From the NCBI GenBank assembly GCA_034436335.1, contig DAOTVO010000021.1:1-64000 (forward strand): DNA of 64,000 nucleotides. Direction: 5' to 3'. Every line of letters starts with the position of its first letter. Within the stretch, counting starts at the first letter, position 1. The notes below the pieces were generated by a model, which was given only the letters and a program-made list of their open reading frames with translations, did no database searches and was not told the origin of the DNA. Below, in pieces: positions 23,324 to 31,430 of the stretch. Origin of the DNA: UBA877 sp034436335 (GTDB lineage Bacteria > Chloroflexota > Anaerolineae > Anaerolineales > Villigracilaceae). The translations under genes and the position numbers were made by a program.

Positions 23324-24180
23324 TGCCGCTTTGCCCTCGCCCTCGATCGGATGACCGTCGCAATAATGTTCATTCCCAGCACAAAGACAATCAACACCAG
23401 CGCCGTGCCGTACTGGATTTGAATCGGCATTTCTGGCACCTGCGTGGAGATGACGAACAGGTGATAGGGGAGCGCCATGGTGGCGTCCATCGGCGAGTTG
23501 GGCAGGCGCGGCAAGAAGAAGGCCGCTCCGGTGAAGAGGATTGGCGCCGTCTCACCGGCGGCGCGTTCCAGGCCGAGGATGACCCCGGTCAGGATGCCGG
23601 GCAGCGCCTGTGGCAGGACGATCTTGCGGATGGTCTGCCACTGCGTCCCGCCGAGGGAAATGCTCACCGTGCGGAAGGCCTGCGGCACGGAGCGCAGGGA
23701 CTCCTCCGAGGCGCTGATGATGACCGGCAGGGTCATGATGGAGAGCGTCAGCGAGGCTGCCAGGATGCTCGTGCCGAACTTCAGAAAGAGGACGAACAGC
23801 CCCAGCCCGAACAGTCCGTACACAACCGAAGGAATGCCGGCCAGGTTGATGATGGCCAGGCGGATGAGACGCGTCGCCCAGTTATCCGGCGCATACTCGG
23901 AGAGGTAGATGGCTGCGGCAATCCCCAACGGCACCGAGAAGACGGCTGTGCCCAGCGTGAGATAGAGCGTCCCGACGATGGCCGGCAGGATGCCGCCGGC
24001 GCGCATTCCGTCGCGCGGCATGGCGGTCAGAAATTCCCACGAGATAGCCGGCGTGCCCTCTTTGAGGATGTAGGCCATCACCACCACGATCGGGAAGACG
24101 GTCACCAGCGCCACGAGGGTGAGCAGCGAAAAGCCCAGGCGCTGGATGAGGTCGCGGTCAATGGCAATTTTCTTCTTCAT
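23317..24180 (-). CDS. pstA: Phosphate ABC transporter permease PstA (copy 2)
   Basis: Permease subunit of normal length (287 residues, six helices), unlike the enlarged copy 1. Motifs: IAAAIYLSEYAPDNWATRL, NLAGIPSVVYGLFGLGL, and the coupling loop FRTVSISLGGTQWQTIRK. The family tail is present (FVLGMNIIATVIRSRAR). It is separated from pstC2 by about 200 bases without a clear gene, which is unusual for this operon. Confidence 0.94.
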   Translation of the reverse strand: MKKKIAIDRDLIQRLGFSLLTLVALVTVFPIVVVMAYILKEGTPAISWEFLTAMPRDGMRAGGILPAIVGTLYLTLGTAVFSVPLGIAAAIYLSEYAPDNWATRLIRLAIINLAGIPSVVYGLFGLGLFVLFLKFGTSILAASLTLSIMTLPVIISASEESLRSVPQAFRTVSISLGGTQWQTIRKIVLPQALPGILTGVILGLERAAGETAPILFTGAAFFLPRLPNSPMDATMALPYHLFVISTQVPEMPIQIQYGTALVLIVFVLGMNIIATVIRSRARAKRQW

Positions 24181-24382
24181 AACTTGACTTTATGACGCAA
24201 AAGTTGTATAGGAGTAGGGAACCACTGAAAGCGCGCATGCGCCGTAGGTGGTGGTTTTATTGCGGGGGGTACACGATTCCATACGGATCCTTGCTTGATG
24301 CTTTCAGATTCAAAACTTTGTTCGGTGAGATTGATGCAGGGGCTCGTGAAGGAAATTTTCCTATCTCCAAAACAAGATAATG
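24181..24382. other. Unusual AT-richer gap inside the second pst operon
   Basis: Two hundred bases separate pstC2 from pstA2, where these genes normally overlap. A 62-codon frame exists on the opposite strand (24192-24380), but it has no ribosome site and no family resemblance. The base composition is less GC-rich than its neighbours. It could be an inserted remnant or hold a promoter for pstA2-pstB2. Confidence 0.5.
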
Positions 24383-25282
24383 CTACGATAGCACCCTCTC
24401 CGCCCGTTTCTTGGATTTGAAGACCACCGACGAAGCCGTGACGTTGACCGCCAGCGAGATGAGGAACAGCACCAGCCCGATGAAAAACAGCACATGATAG
24501 TGCGTGCTGCCATTGGCCACCTCGCCCATCTCGGCGGCAATGGTGGCCGTCATGGTGCGGACGGGAGAAAACATCGAGGTCAGTTTGATTGCCAGCACCG
24601 GCGCGTTGCCGGTGACCATCATCACCGTCATCGTCTCGCCGATAGCGCGCCCAATGCCGAGCATCACCGCCGTCAGCACGCCGGAGCGGGCGGCGGGAAG
24701 GGTCACGCGCCAGATGGTCTGCCAGCGCGTGGCGCCCATCGCCCAGGCGGCCTCGCGGTAACTGTACGGCACCGCATCCAGCGCGTCCTCGGCAATCGAG
24801 ACGATGGTCGGCACGGCGATCCCGCCCAGGAGCAGCGCCCCGGCCAGGGCGGTGAGACCGGTTGGCAGGTCCAGGAAGACGCGCAGAAACGGTGAGAGGA
24901 TGAGGATGCCCAGGAAACCCAGCACCACCGAGGGCAATCCGCCAAGCAATTCCACCAGGGGTTTGAGAATCTCGCGCAGCCAGCGCGGCGCGACCTCGGA
25001 CATGAAGACCGCCGTCCCGATGCCGAAGGGCAGGGCGACGATCATGGCCCCGATGGTCACAATCAACGAACCGGTGATGAGCGGCAAGATGCCGAAATAG
25101 TTTTCAATCGGATACCAGCGCTGGCTGAACAAATCTGCCAGCGGAACCTCGCCCAAGGCCGGTATCCCTTCCCGGAGCAGGAAGAAGAAGATGAGAATGA
25201 CGAACAGAATAGCCGAATAGCCGGAAGTCTTGATGAGACGGGGAATGACAAATTCCTGCCAGGTGAGTTTCTTTGGGTCCAT
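24383..25282 (-). CDS. pstC: Phosphate ABC transporter permease PstC (copy 2)
   Basis: Permease subunit of 299 residues with six membrane helices. Motifs: FGIGTAVFMSEVAPRWLRE, VELLGGLPSVVLGFLGI and the coupling loop YREAAWAMGATRWQTIWR. GETMTVMMVTGNAPVL is typical of PstC. It starts six bases after pstS2. Residues 1-20 (DPKKLTWQEFVIPRLIK) form a cytoplasmic N-terminus. Confidence 0.94.
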   Translation of the reverse strand: MDPKKLTWQEFVIPRLIKTSGYSAILFVILIFFFLLREGIPALGEVPLADLFSQRWYPIENYFGILPLITGSLIVTIGAMIVALPFGIGTAVFMSEVAPRWLREILKPLVELLGGLPSVVLGFLGILILSPFLRVFLDLPTGLTALAGALLLGGIAVPTIVSIAEDALDAVPYSYREAAWAMGATRWQTIWRVTLPAARSGVLTAVMLGIGRAIGETMTVMMVTGNAPVLAIKLTSMFSPVRTMTATIAAEMGEVANGSTHYHVLFFIGLVLFLISLAVNVTASSVVFKSKKRAERVLS

Positions 25283-25288
25283 GGATGC

Positions 25289-26179
25289 CTAGGGGGTATA
25301 GAGCAGAATGGGAACAAAACCGAGGTTGGCTACGATTTTCTGCGCATCGGGCGAAAGAATCCAATCCAGATAAGCCTTGACTATGCCGGTCGGTTCGCCA
25401 GCGGTGTACATGTACAGGTCGCGGGCAATTGGGTAAGTCTTGTCGTTTACCGTGCTAATCATTGGCAGAACGTACTCTCCGACCTCGGTTTTGGCGACGG
25501 CGATGATTTTCAGGTCGGGGGGAACGTAACCCAGCCCATCGTAGCCGATGGCATTGGGATTCTGACGTACCTCGTTGATGATGCCCTCCGAGGAAGGTAA
25601 CAGCAGCGTGTCCATCGAGAAGAGAGTCTTGTTGTTCTTGTCGCCCAGCCGCAGGACGGTTTCTAGGAAATAGACGTGCGTGCCGGAATTAGTCTCGCGC
25701 GACAGGCGCACGATGGGACGGTCTTCGCCGCCCACCTCGGCCCAGTTGTTGATCTTGCCGCTGTAGATGTCGGAAATCTGCTGGAGGGTCAGGCGGCTGA
25801 CGGGATTGTCCGGGTGAACGATGATGGCAATTGCATCGCGGGCGATGACGAACTCGTGTGGCTCGATTCCGTTGGCTCGCGCCTGTTCGAGTTCCTCGCT
25901 CTTGATCCGACGCGAGGCGTTGGCGATGTCCACCGTGCCGTTGATGAGCGCCGCAATCCCCGTCCCGGACCCGCCGCCCGTCACCGAGATGCGAACGTCC
26001 GGGTGGGCGTGCTGGTAGGCCTCGGCCCACGCCAGCGCCAGGTTGACGATGGTATCGGAGCCTTTGTTCTCGATGTAATACGTTGCACTTTCGGGGATGG
26101 AATTGGCCGGAGCGCCTGCCAGGCCGCAGGCAGTGAGCAGGAAAAGCAAGACAATCCTAAGGAAGCGTCTGAATGTCAT
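25289..26179 (-). CDS. pstS: Phosphate-binding lipoprotein PstS (copy 2)
   Basis: A 296-residue lipidated phosphate-binding protein. The signal peptide is MTFRRFLRIVLLFLLTAC with Cys18. Phosphate-site segments are NKGSDTIVNLALAWAEAY, VTGGGSGTGIAALINGTVDI and SRETNSGTHVYFLETVL. The start at the 26179 ATG is chosen because it opens the signal peptide; the frame runs further upstream into the divergent pstB3. It heads the second pst operon. No Pho box is visible in the 38 bases between it and pstB3. Confidence 0.95.
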   Translation of the reverse strand: MTFRRFLRIVLLFLLTACGLAGAPANSIPESATYYIENKGSDTIVNLALAWAEAYQHAHPDVRISVTGGGSGTGIAALINGTVDIANASRRIKSEELEQARANGIEPHEFVIARDAIAIIVHPDNPVSRLTLQQISDIYSGKINNWAEVGGEDRPIVRLSRETNSGTHVYFLETVLRLGDKNNKTLFSMDTLLLPSSEGIINEVRQNPNAIGYDGLGYVPPDLKIIAVAKTEVGEYVLPMISTVNDKTYPIARDLYMYTAGEPTGIVKAYLDWILSPDAQKIVANLGFVPILLYTP

Positions 26180-26205
26180 CGCCCGAATTATACGGCAGAA
26201 TCGTG

Positions 26206-26211
26206 TAAAAT
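26206..26211 (+). promoter_or_regulatory. -10 box for a leaderless transcript (pstB3)
   Basis: TAAAAT sits exactly six bases before the GTG at 26218, with no ribosome site, suggesting transcription starts at the start codon. Confidence 0.55.
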
Positions 26212-26217
26212 AATCTT

Positions 26218-26982
26218 GTGGACGCCCAATCTGTTTTTTCCATCCGTAATTTGAATTTCTACTACGGCGCTGCAAAGGCCCTGGCAAACGTCAACATGGA
26301 AATTGCTGCCCGCCAGGTGACGGCGCTCATCGGCCCTTCTGGCTGCGGCAAGTCCACCTTCCTGCGCTGCCTGAACCGGATGAACGACCCCATCCCCGGT
26401 GCGCGCGTGGAGGGGCAGATTCTGTTTGAGGGGCGCGATATCTACGCTCCCGACTTCAACGTCACCGACCTGCGTCAGCGGGTGGGGATGGTCTTCCAGA
26501 AACCGAATCCGTTTCCTCAGTCCGTGTACGACAACGTGGCCTTTGGCCCGCGCGTCCTCGGCCTGACGCTCATCAAATCGGAGTTGGATGCCATCGTGGA
26601 AAGCAGTCTGCGCGCCGCCGCGCTGTGGGATGAAGTCAAGGATAAACTGAAGCAGAACGCCCTTGGCTTTTCGCTTGGCCAGCAGCAACGCATCTGCATT
26701 GCCCGCACGATTGCCATCAAGCCAGAAGTGATTCTGTTCGACGAATCTACCTCCGCCCTCGACCCGATTGCCACCGGACAAATCGAAGACCTGATTGCGG
26801 AACTGAAGAAGAATTACACCATCGTCATTGTGACCCATAACATGCAACAGGCTGGCCGCGTCTCGGATTTCACCGGTCTCTTCTGGCTGGGCGAACTGGT
26901 GGAATTCGGTCTCACCGACAAACTTTTCACCCGCCCCGACAAAGAACTCACCGAAGCCTATCTGACCGGCAAGATGGGATAA
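26218..26982 (+). CDS. pstB: Divergent PstB-like ATP-binding protein (copy 3)
   Basis: A third phosphate-type ABC ATPase, 254 residues, on the opposite strand to the second pst operon. Walker A (GPSGCGKSTFLR) and Q-loop (VFQKPNPFPQSVYDNV) are canonical. The ABC signature is altered: LSGGQQQR in the other copies is FSLGQQQR here. Walker B reads VILFDESTSALDP with Ser in place of Pro. It starts with GTG and seems leaderless. It may serve the second transporter, whose PstB lacks the Q-loop Gln, or act as a regulator. Activity is uncertain. Confidence 0.9.
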   Translation: MDAQSVFSIRNLNFYYGAAKALANVNMEIAARQVTALIGPSGCGKSTFLRCLNRMNDPIPGARVEGQILFEGRDIYAPDFNVTDLRQRVGMVFQKPNPFPQSVYDNVAFGPRVLGLTLIKSELDAIVESSLRAAALWDEVKDKLKQNALGFSLGQQQRICIARTIAIKPEVILFDESTSALDPIATGQIEDLIAELKKNYTIVIVTHNMQQAGRVSDFTGLFWLGELVEFGLTDKLFTRPDKELTEAYLTGKMG

Positions 26983-27057
26983 ATTCAGAAAAGGACTGCG
27001 CTGACGTGATGGCCGCTCTGAAGCGACCGTCGCGTTATCGTCAAAGGAGAAATACCT

Positions 27058-27693
27058 ATGGAATTCTATCTGGAAGACCTTTTTCGGGTACTGCTGGCGC
27101 TGGTTGCCGGCGGCTTGATTGGCCTGGAACGCGAATTCCGCGACAAATCAGCCGGCTTCCGCACGCTGATTTTCATTGCCACCGGAGCGGCGGCCTTTAC
27201 CATCCTGTCCTCCCGCCTGGCGCTGGATAAAGACCCGACACGCATCGCCGCCAATATCGTTACCGGCATCGGCTTTCTCGGCGCGGGCGCCATCTTGCGC
27301 GAAGGCTCGCGCATCATCGGCCTGACCACTGCCGCCACCATCTGGCTGACGGCCGCCATGGGAATGGCCATCGGCGGCGGGGAATACCTGTTGGCGGCTA
27401 TCCTGGCGCTCATTAGCACGCTTGTCTTGTGGTTTTTCCCTCTGATCGAAGCGAAAATAGATGTTTCGCGGGAACAGCACACCTACGAAATCATCTGCCA
27501 GCCCGACCTTCATAACGTGGAATTAATCGAGGCCGAGGCGCACCGCTATGGCCTGCACCTGCGCGAAAAACGCTACACCAAAGAAAACGACAAATTACAT
27601 TGCTCCTGGATCGTCAGCGGACATCCTCGAAAGCACAAGAAATTCATCGAATTCCTGTTCTCGAACAGCAACATCATCGGCTACCGCTATTGA
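27058..27693 (+). CDS. MgtC/SapB-family membrane protein
   Basis: A 211-residue protein with an N-terminal MgtC domain of four or five helices, with signature segments ALVAGGLIGLEREFRDKSAG, GIGFLGAGAILREG and GLTTAATIWLTAAMGM. The C-terminal cytosolic part (from about residue 145, THEYEIICQP-like) resembles an ACT-like domain. MgtC in Salmonella is known to influence growth in low magnesium and phosphate uptake through PhoR. Its place directly after pstB3 (75 bases) fits a link to phosphate. AAAGGAG precedes the ATG. Confidence 0.88.
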   Translation: MEFYLEDLFRVLLALVAGGLIGLEREFRDKSAGFRTLIFIATGAAAFTILSSRLALDKDPTRIAANIVTGIGFLGAGAILREGSRIIGLTTAATIWLTAAMGMAIGGGEYLLAAILALISTLVLWFFPLIEAKIDVSREQHTYEIICQPDLHNVELIEAEAHRYGLHLREKRYTKENDKLHCSWIVSGHPRKHKKFIEFLFSNSNIIGYRY

Positions 27694-27719
27694 GAACCTT
27701 TGACCACTCCAAAAAACTC

Positions 27720-27755
27720 GCCGCGAAGAATTGCGTTTTCTTCGCGGCAATTGTT
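27720..27755. terminator. Bidirectional terminator between mgtC-like gene and lipA
   Basis: A perfect 11-bp stem, GCCGCGAAGAA at 27720-27730 with TTCTTCGCGGC at 27738-27748, preceded by AAAAAAC and followed by AATTGTTTT, between convergent genes. Confidence 0.85.
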
Positions 27756-27774
27756 TTGACAAAATCTCACGCGG

Positions 27775-28722
27775 TTATCCTTCTTGAACTTCTCCATATA
27801 ATTGCCGATGGACAACGCTTAACGCCCGCACCTGTTCGGCGGCGTGGTAGGAAGAGCGCACCAGCGGCGCGGCCTCGACCCACTTGAAGCCGATTTCACG
27901 CCCGTACTCGCGGATTTCCTTGAACTCTTCCAGCGTGTAATAGCGCGCAATGGGCAAATGTTTCTTGCTCGGCTGGAGATACTGCCCGACCGTCAGAATG
28001 TCCACGCCCCAACTGCGCTGGTCGCGCATCACCGCTTTGATCTCCTCCATCGTCTCGCCCAGGCCCACCATGATGCCCGACTTGGTCAACACGGCGGGGT
28101 CGAGTTTCTTGGCCGAAGAGAGAATAGTCGCGCTCCACTCGTATTTGTCCTGCGGCTGAACCTGCTTGAACAGGCGCGGCACCGTTTCGACATTGTGATT
28201 GAGTATCTCCGGGCGGGCGTCCATGACCATCTTGATCGCCTCCAGCGAGCCTTTGAAGTCTGGAATGAGCACCTCCACCGAACAGCCCGGCAGCACTTCG
28301 CGGATGCGGCGGATGACCATGGCAAAGATTGGCGCGCCGCCGTCCCGCCGGTCATCGCGGTTGACCGAAGTGATGACCGCATGTTTCAGGTTCATAGACT
28401 TAACCGCCTGCGCCACGCGCTCCGGTTCCAGCCAGTCGAGCGCCTCGGGGCGGCCATGCTTGATGTCGCAGAATCCGCACGTTCGCGTGCAGACATCGCC
28501 GAGCATCAAGAAGGTCGCCGTGCCGGATCCCCAGCACTCACCCATGTTCGGACACATTGCTTCTTCGCAAACGGTATGCAACGCTTTCGAGCGCATCAGC
28601 GTTTGCAAACGCTCGTAGGTCTCGCCGCCGGGGGCGCGCACCTTAATCCACTCCGGGCGGCGCAAAGGAGTGGTATTGACGGTTTCAGGATTGACCCGTT
28701 CGCGGGTAGGAACAACAGCCAT
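27775..28722 (-). CDS. lipA: Lipoyl synthase
   Basis: Radical SAM enzyme that inserts two sulfurs into the octanoyl chain on lipoyl-dependent proteins. Both iron-sulfur clusters are visible: the auxiliary-cluster motif CEEAMCPNMGEC and the radical SAM CxxxCxxC motif CTRTCGFCDI. Further family segments are KHAVITSVNRDDRRDGGA, LNHNVETVPRLF and VDILTVGQYLQPS. The 315 residues match the family. AAGGAG precedes the ATG at 28722. No lipB or lipoyl-dependent dehydrogenase gene is in the window. Confidence 0.96.
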   Translation of the reverse strand: MAVVPTRERVNPETVNTTPLRRPEWIKVRAPGGETYERLQTLMRSKALHTVCEEAMCPNMGECWGSGTATFLMLGDVCTRTCGFCDIKHGRPEALDWLEPERVAQAVKSMNLKHAVITSVNRDDRRDGGAPIFAMVIRRIREVLPGCSVEVLIPDFKGSLEAIKMVMDARPEILNHNVETVPRLFKQVQPQDKYEWSATILSSAKKLDPAVLTKSGIMVGLGETMEEIKAVMRDQRSWGVDILTVGQYLQPSKKHLPIARYYTLEEFKEIREYGREIGFKWVEAAPLVRSSYHAAEQVRALSVVHRQLYGEVQEG

Positions 28723-28759
28723 TTTTCTCCTTGTGATACCTGTTTACTTTGCTGCCTGA

Positions 28760-30076
28760 CTACTTGTCTTCCGCCTTCTTCACCTTTAGATGCAGTCCCT
28801 CTACTGCAACCACCTCCACCCGGTCGCCCTTGCGAATCGGTTCGGACCCGGGGACTGCTTCCGCGCTCCACAGTTCGCCCGCCGCCTGCACCTGCCCGCT
28901 GGGTGTCACGTCGCTGACGGCGAAACCGGTTGCCCCGCTCAGGCTTTCCGCGCCGGTGCGGACGGGCGTCTTCTGCGCCCGCAAGGCAAAGCCGACGATG
29001 ACGGCAAACGAGGCGCCGATGACCAGCGCCAGGAAGACCACCAGCGGCACGGAGACGCGCTGAAAATCCGGCGTGCCGGGCGAATTGAACAGCACCAGCG
29101 CCCCAACGATAAACGAACCGATTCCAGCGGCGGTCAATCCGCCGTGTGTAGCGGCTTTGATGTCAATGATGAACAAGACGAAAGCAATGGCCAGGAAAAT
29201 CAACCCAAACCAGTTGACCGAGAGGAAGCCCAGCCCGTAGGCCGCCAGCGCCAGACAGACCGCGCCGATAAATCCGGCCACCCACCCGCCGGGGCTGGAA
29301 ATCTCAATCAAAATAGCCTGCACGCCCAGCCCCAGTAAAATGAGCACGATATTCGGGTTGACGAGGATTTGAAGCAATTGCTCTATCAGCGAAATTGTCA
29401 GGCTTTGTACCGGCAAGCCTTGCGTATGAAGTACGCGCGGCCCATCCGGCATGGTCACGGTGAAACCATCCAGTTGCGCCAGCAGGTCATCCAGGTCTTC
29501 AGCGATGAAGTCAATCAGACCGATTTCGTAAGCCGTGTCCGAAGAAACCGCCTTGGCCTCGTCAATCATGGCCTGCGCCAGTTTTTGTGCTTCGGGCGGA
29601 CGGTGCGCCACCAGCGGAGCGATGGTCGCCTTCAACTGATTTTTGGCCTTGGAATCTATCGTCTTGGCCAAGTCCTCGCCTTCGCCGCTCACCGGGCTGG
29701 CCGCGCCGATGGCCGTTTCGGGGGCCATAGCAGAGGCGTGCGCAGAAATCGTCAGCAGCGCGCCCGCCGAAGCGGCCCAGGCCCCGCGCGGGGTCACATA
29801 GACCACCACCGGTACCTTGCTGCTACGAATACCGCTAATCATCTTTTGCAGGGAGCCGATGTTGCCGCCTGGCGTGTCAAGTTGCAGAATGATGGCCTCC
29901 GCGCCGCGCTGTTCGGCGATCGCGAGGCCGCGCGTCAGGTAGGTTTGCGTGGCCGAAGTGATCGGCCCGTCAATGGACAGCACCAGGATGGAGGTCCCAG
30001 AGGCCCCTGCCCACAGCGGCAGGAGCAGGAAAACACCCACGGTAAGCAGTGTCAGAACAAGTCGGAAAATTTTCAT
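28760..30076 (-). CDS. NfeD-family ClpP-class membrane serine protease
   Basis: A 438-residue membrane protein of the NfeD1b type. The signal peptide is MKIFRLVLTLLTVGVFLLLP. The ClpP/SppA-like domain (residues 30-225) has the oxyanion-loop region LQLDTPGGNIGSLQKM and the nucleophile Ser in GAWAASAGALLTISA. Four or five membrane helices follow (VNPNIVLILLGLGVQAIL onwards) and then a C-terminal NfeD OB-fold (ATGFAVSDVTPSGQVQAAG to the end). The start at 30076 follows AGGAG. Such proteases are linked to membrane stomatin homologues, none of which is adjacent here. Confidence 0.92.
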   Translation of the reverse strand: MKIFRLVLTLLTVGVFLLLPLWAGASGTSILVLSIDGPITSATQTYLTRGLAIAEQRGAEAIILQLDTPGGNIGSLQKMISGIRSSKVPVVVYVTPRGAWAASAGALLTISAHASAMAPETAIGAASPVSGEGEDLAKTIDSKAKNQLKATIAPLVAHRPPEAQKLAQAMIDEAKAVSSDTAYEIGLIDFIAEDLDDLLAQLDGFTVTMPDGPRVLHTQGLPVQSLTISLIEQLLQILVNPNIVLILLGLGVQAILIEISSPGGWVAGFIGAVCLALAAYGLGFLSVNWFGLIFLAIAFVLFIIDIKAATHGGLTAAGIGSFIVGALVLFNSPGTPDFQRVSVPLVVFLALVIGASFAVIVGFALRAQKTPVRTGAESLSGATGFAVSDVTPSGQVQAAGELWSAEAVPGSEPIRKGDRVEVVAVEGLHLKVKKAEDK

Positions 30077-30135
30077 CAGAATTCTCCTGTCGGTATTATA
30101 ACCGGGGAACGTAAGAGGCGTCTTAACGTATTTTC

Positions 30136-30164
30136 TTGTTATAGACCGCAACCTCGGATATACT
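30136..30164 (+). promoter_or_regulatory. Promoter of a leaderless transcript (NERD gene)
   Basis: TTGTTA at 30136-30141 and TATACT at 30159-30164 are spaced by 17 bp. The ATG at 30171 follows the -10 box by exactly six bases, so the transcript would begin at the start codon. Confidence 0.7.
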
Positions 30165-30170
30165 CGCCCC

Positions 30171-31220
30171 ATGCGTATCGTTGAACCTCGCTGGGTGGAC
30201 CTTTCTCTTGGCTGGCAGGCTGTTCAATCTCTGCAAGCGCGGCTCGAAGCCGAATTTGGGCGGGCGGTTCAGGTGGTCTTCAATCTCAAATATCGCCGTG
30301 AGCAAACGGAGTGGCAGAAGAAACGCCGGGCAGCCATTGCCGGCGCAGTGTTATTCCCACTCTCGGTGATTGCCTTGTGCCTGGCGACCTTCTACTTTCG
30401 CGAGGCGGCCTGTGTCCTCGCCTGGTGGGCGATGACCGTGTTGGTCCTCTTTGTTACATTGATTGTTGCCGGCTGGAACTTCCTGCAGGAGGCTTTTTCG
30501 AGCGGGCCAAAGCCACAGCGCACCCGTGTGGCGATTAGCCTGGCAGACCTGTGGTGGCAGAGCCTCGCACCGGAAACGTTGAGCATCGAAAAACACGGCG
30601 ACCGCGGCGAAGTGGATTTTCTGGGCCAACTGGCGCGTGTGTTGCCCGATTCCTGGCTGGCGGTGCGCGGCCTGCTCACTTCAGCGCATATTGTTTCCGA
30701 CACAGATGTGCTCTTATTGGGCCCCTCCGGGATATGGATTTTCGAGGTCAAGCACTGGAGTGAAGTCATTCTCAAGAAAAATGGCGTATGGAAACAAATT
30801 CATCGCAACCGACCGGAGGTCATTCACAACCAGTTCCCCGATGAACAGTGGCTACGTCAGCGCGATGAAATTCTCAAGACAATCGAGATGCGCCTCCCAC
30901 ACCTGGCCTGGACCTCTGGTCTGCTGCGCGGGGGAGTGGTTTTTTCTCACCCCCGGGCGCAGATTTTCAGGGACAACATCGAGGGCAATACCGCCGCCTA
31001 CGGTTCGGTAAGCGCCTGGGTGGAAGCAGTGCGTCGAAGTCCGCCGGATGAACGGTTTACCCTCGAAGTGCAGTTGGAAATTCTGGATGCTCTCATCCTG
31101 TGGGCGCGGCGTAATGAGCGGCAGGATTTGGAATACCTGTCGGCGAAGGAGAAAGCTCTGCAACTTTACGAGGAGGCTGCCGCCCAGTTGCGAGAATATG
31201 TTCGGCGTAATTCGCAATAA
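30171..31220 (+). CDS. NERD-domain membrane protein
   Basis: A 349-residue protein. Two adjacent membrane helices (about residues 50-72, AAIAGAVLFPLSVIALCLA, and 80-102, LAWWAMTVLVLFVTLIVAG) precede a cytosolic NERD (nuclease-related) domain. This starts with RGEVDFLGQLARVLPDSWLA and contains DTDVLLLGPSGIWIFEVKHW, where the Asp and the Glu-x-Lys match the restriction-endonuclease-like core. A helical C-terminus follows (LSAKEKALQLYEEAAAQL). NERD proteins are suspected nucleases of unclear role. The gene appears leaderless and stands alone. Confidence 0.85.
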   Translation: MRIVEPRWVDLSLGWQAVQSLQARLEAEFGRAVQVVFNLKYRREQTEWQKKRRAAIAGAVLFPLSVIALCLATFYFREAACVLAWWAMTVLVLFVTLIVAGWNFLQEAFSSGPKPQRTRVAISLADLWWQSLAPETLSIEKHGDRGEVDFLGQLARVLPDSWLAVRGLLTSAHIVSDTDVLLLGPSGIWIFEVKHWSEVILKKNGVWKQIHRNRPEVIHNQFPDEQWLRQRDEILKTIEMRLPHLAWTSGLLRGGVVFSHPRAQIFRDNIEGNTAAYGSVSAWVEAVRRSPPDERFTLEVQLEILDALILWARRNERQDLEYLSAKEKALQLYEEAAAQLREYVRRNSQ

Positions 31221-31430
31221 CTCCCAAGGGGAACGCTGTATCTCAGATGGCGCCGGTTCTTGAAAACCGGCCGGTGACTTGACTGCAATCACCTCCGATT
31301 GGGTGGCGATCAAAACATCCTGGGTGGCTATGATGTGACCGGTTTTGCCGGCGAGCCGGTCGTTGATCCGAATGGCTCTTCGAGGCATTTTTGGGTGACT
31401 TTGGTGGTCAGTAGTTATAAAGGGGAAGTA
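31221..31430. other. Intergenic region with a GCCGGTT palindrome
   Basis: 210 bases without a convincing gene. GCCGGTT at 31252-31258 pairs with AACCGGC at 31265-31271. Further ACCGG/CCGGT segments repeat up to about 31360, suggesting a decayed or repeated small element. No T-run follows the stems. Confidence 0.45.

Noticed and set aside
24192..24380. 62-codon ORF in the pst2 gap
   Set aside because: No ribosome site, no recognisable fold, and opposite orientation to the operon.
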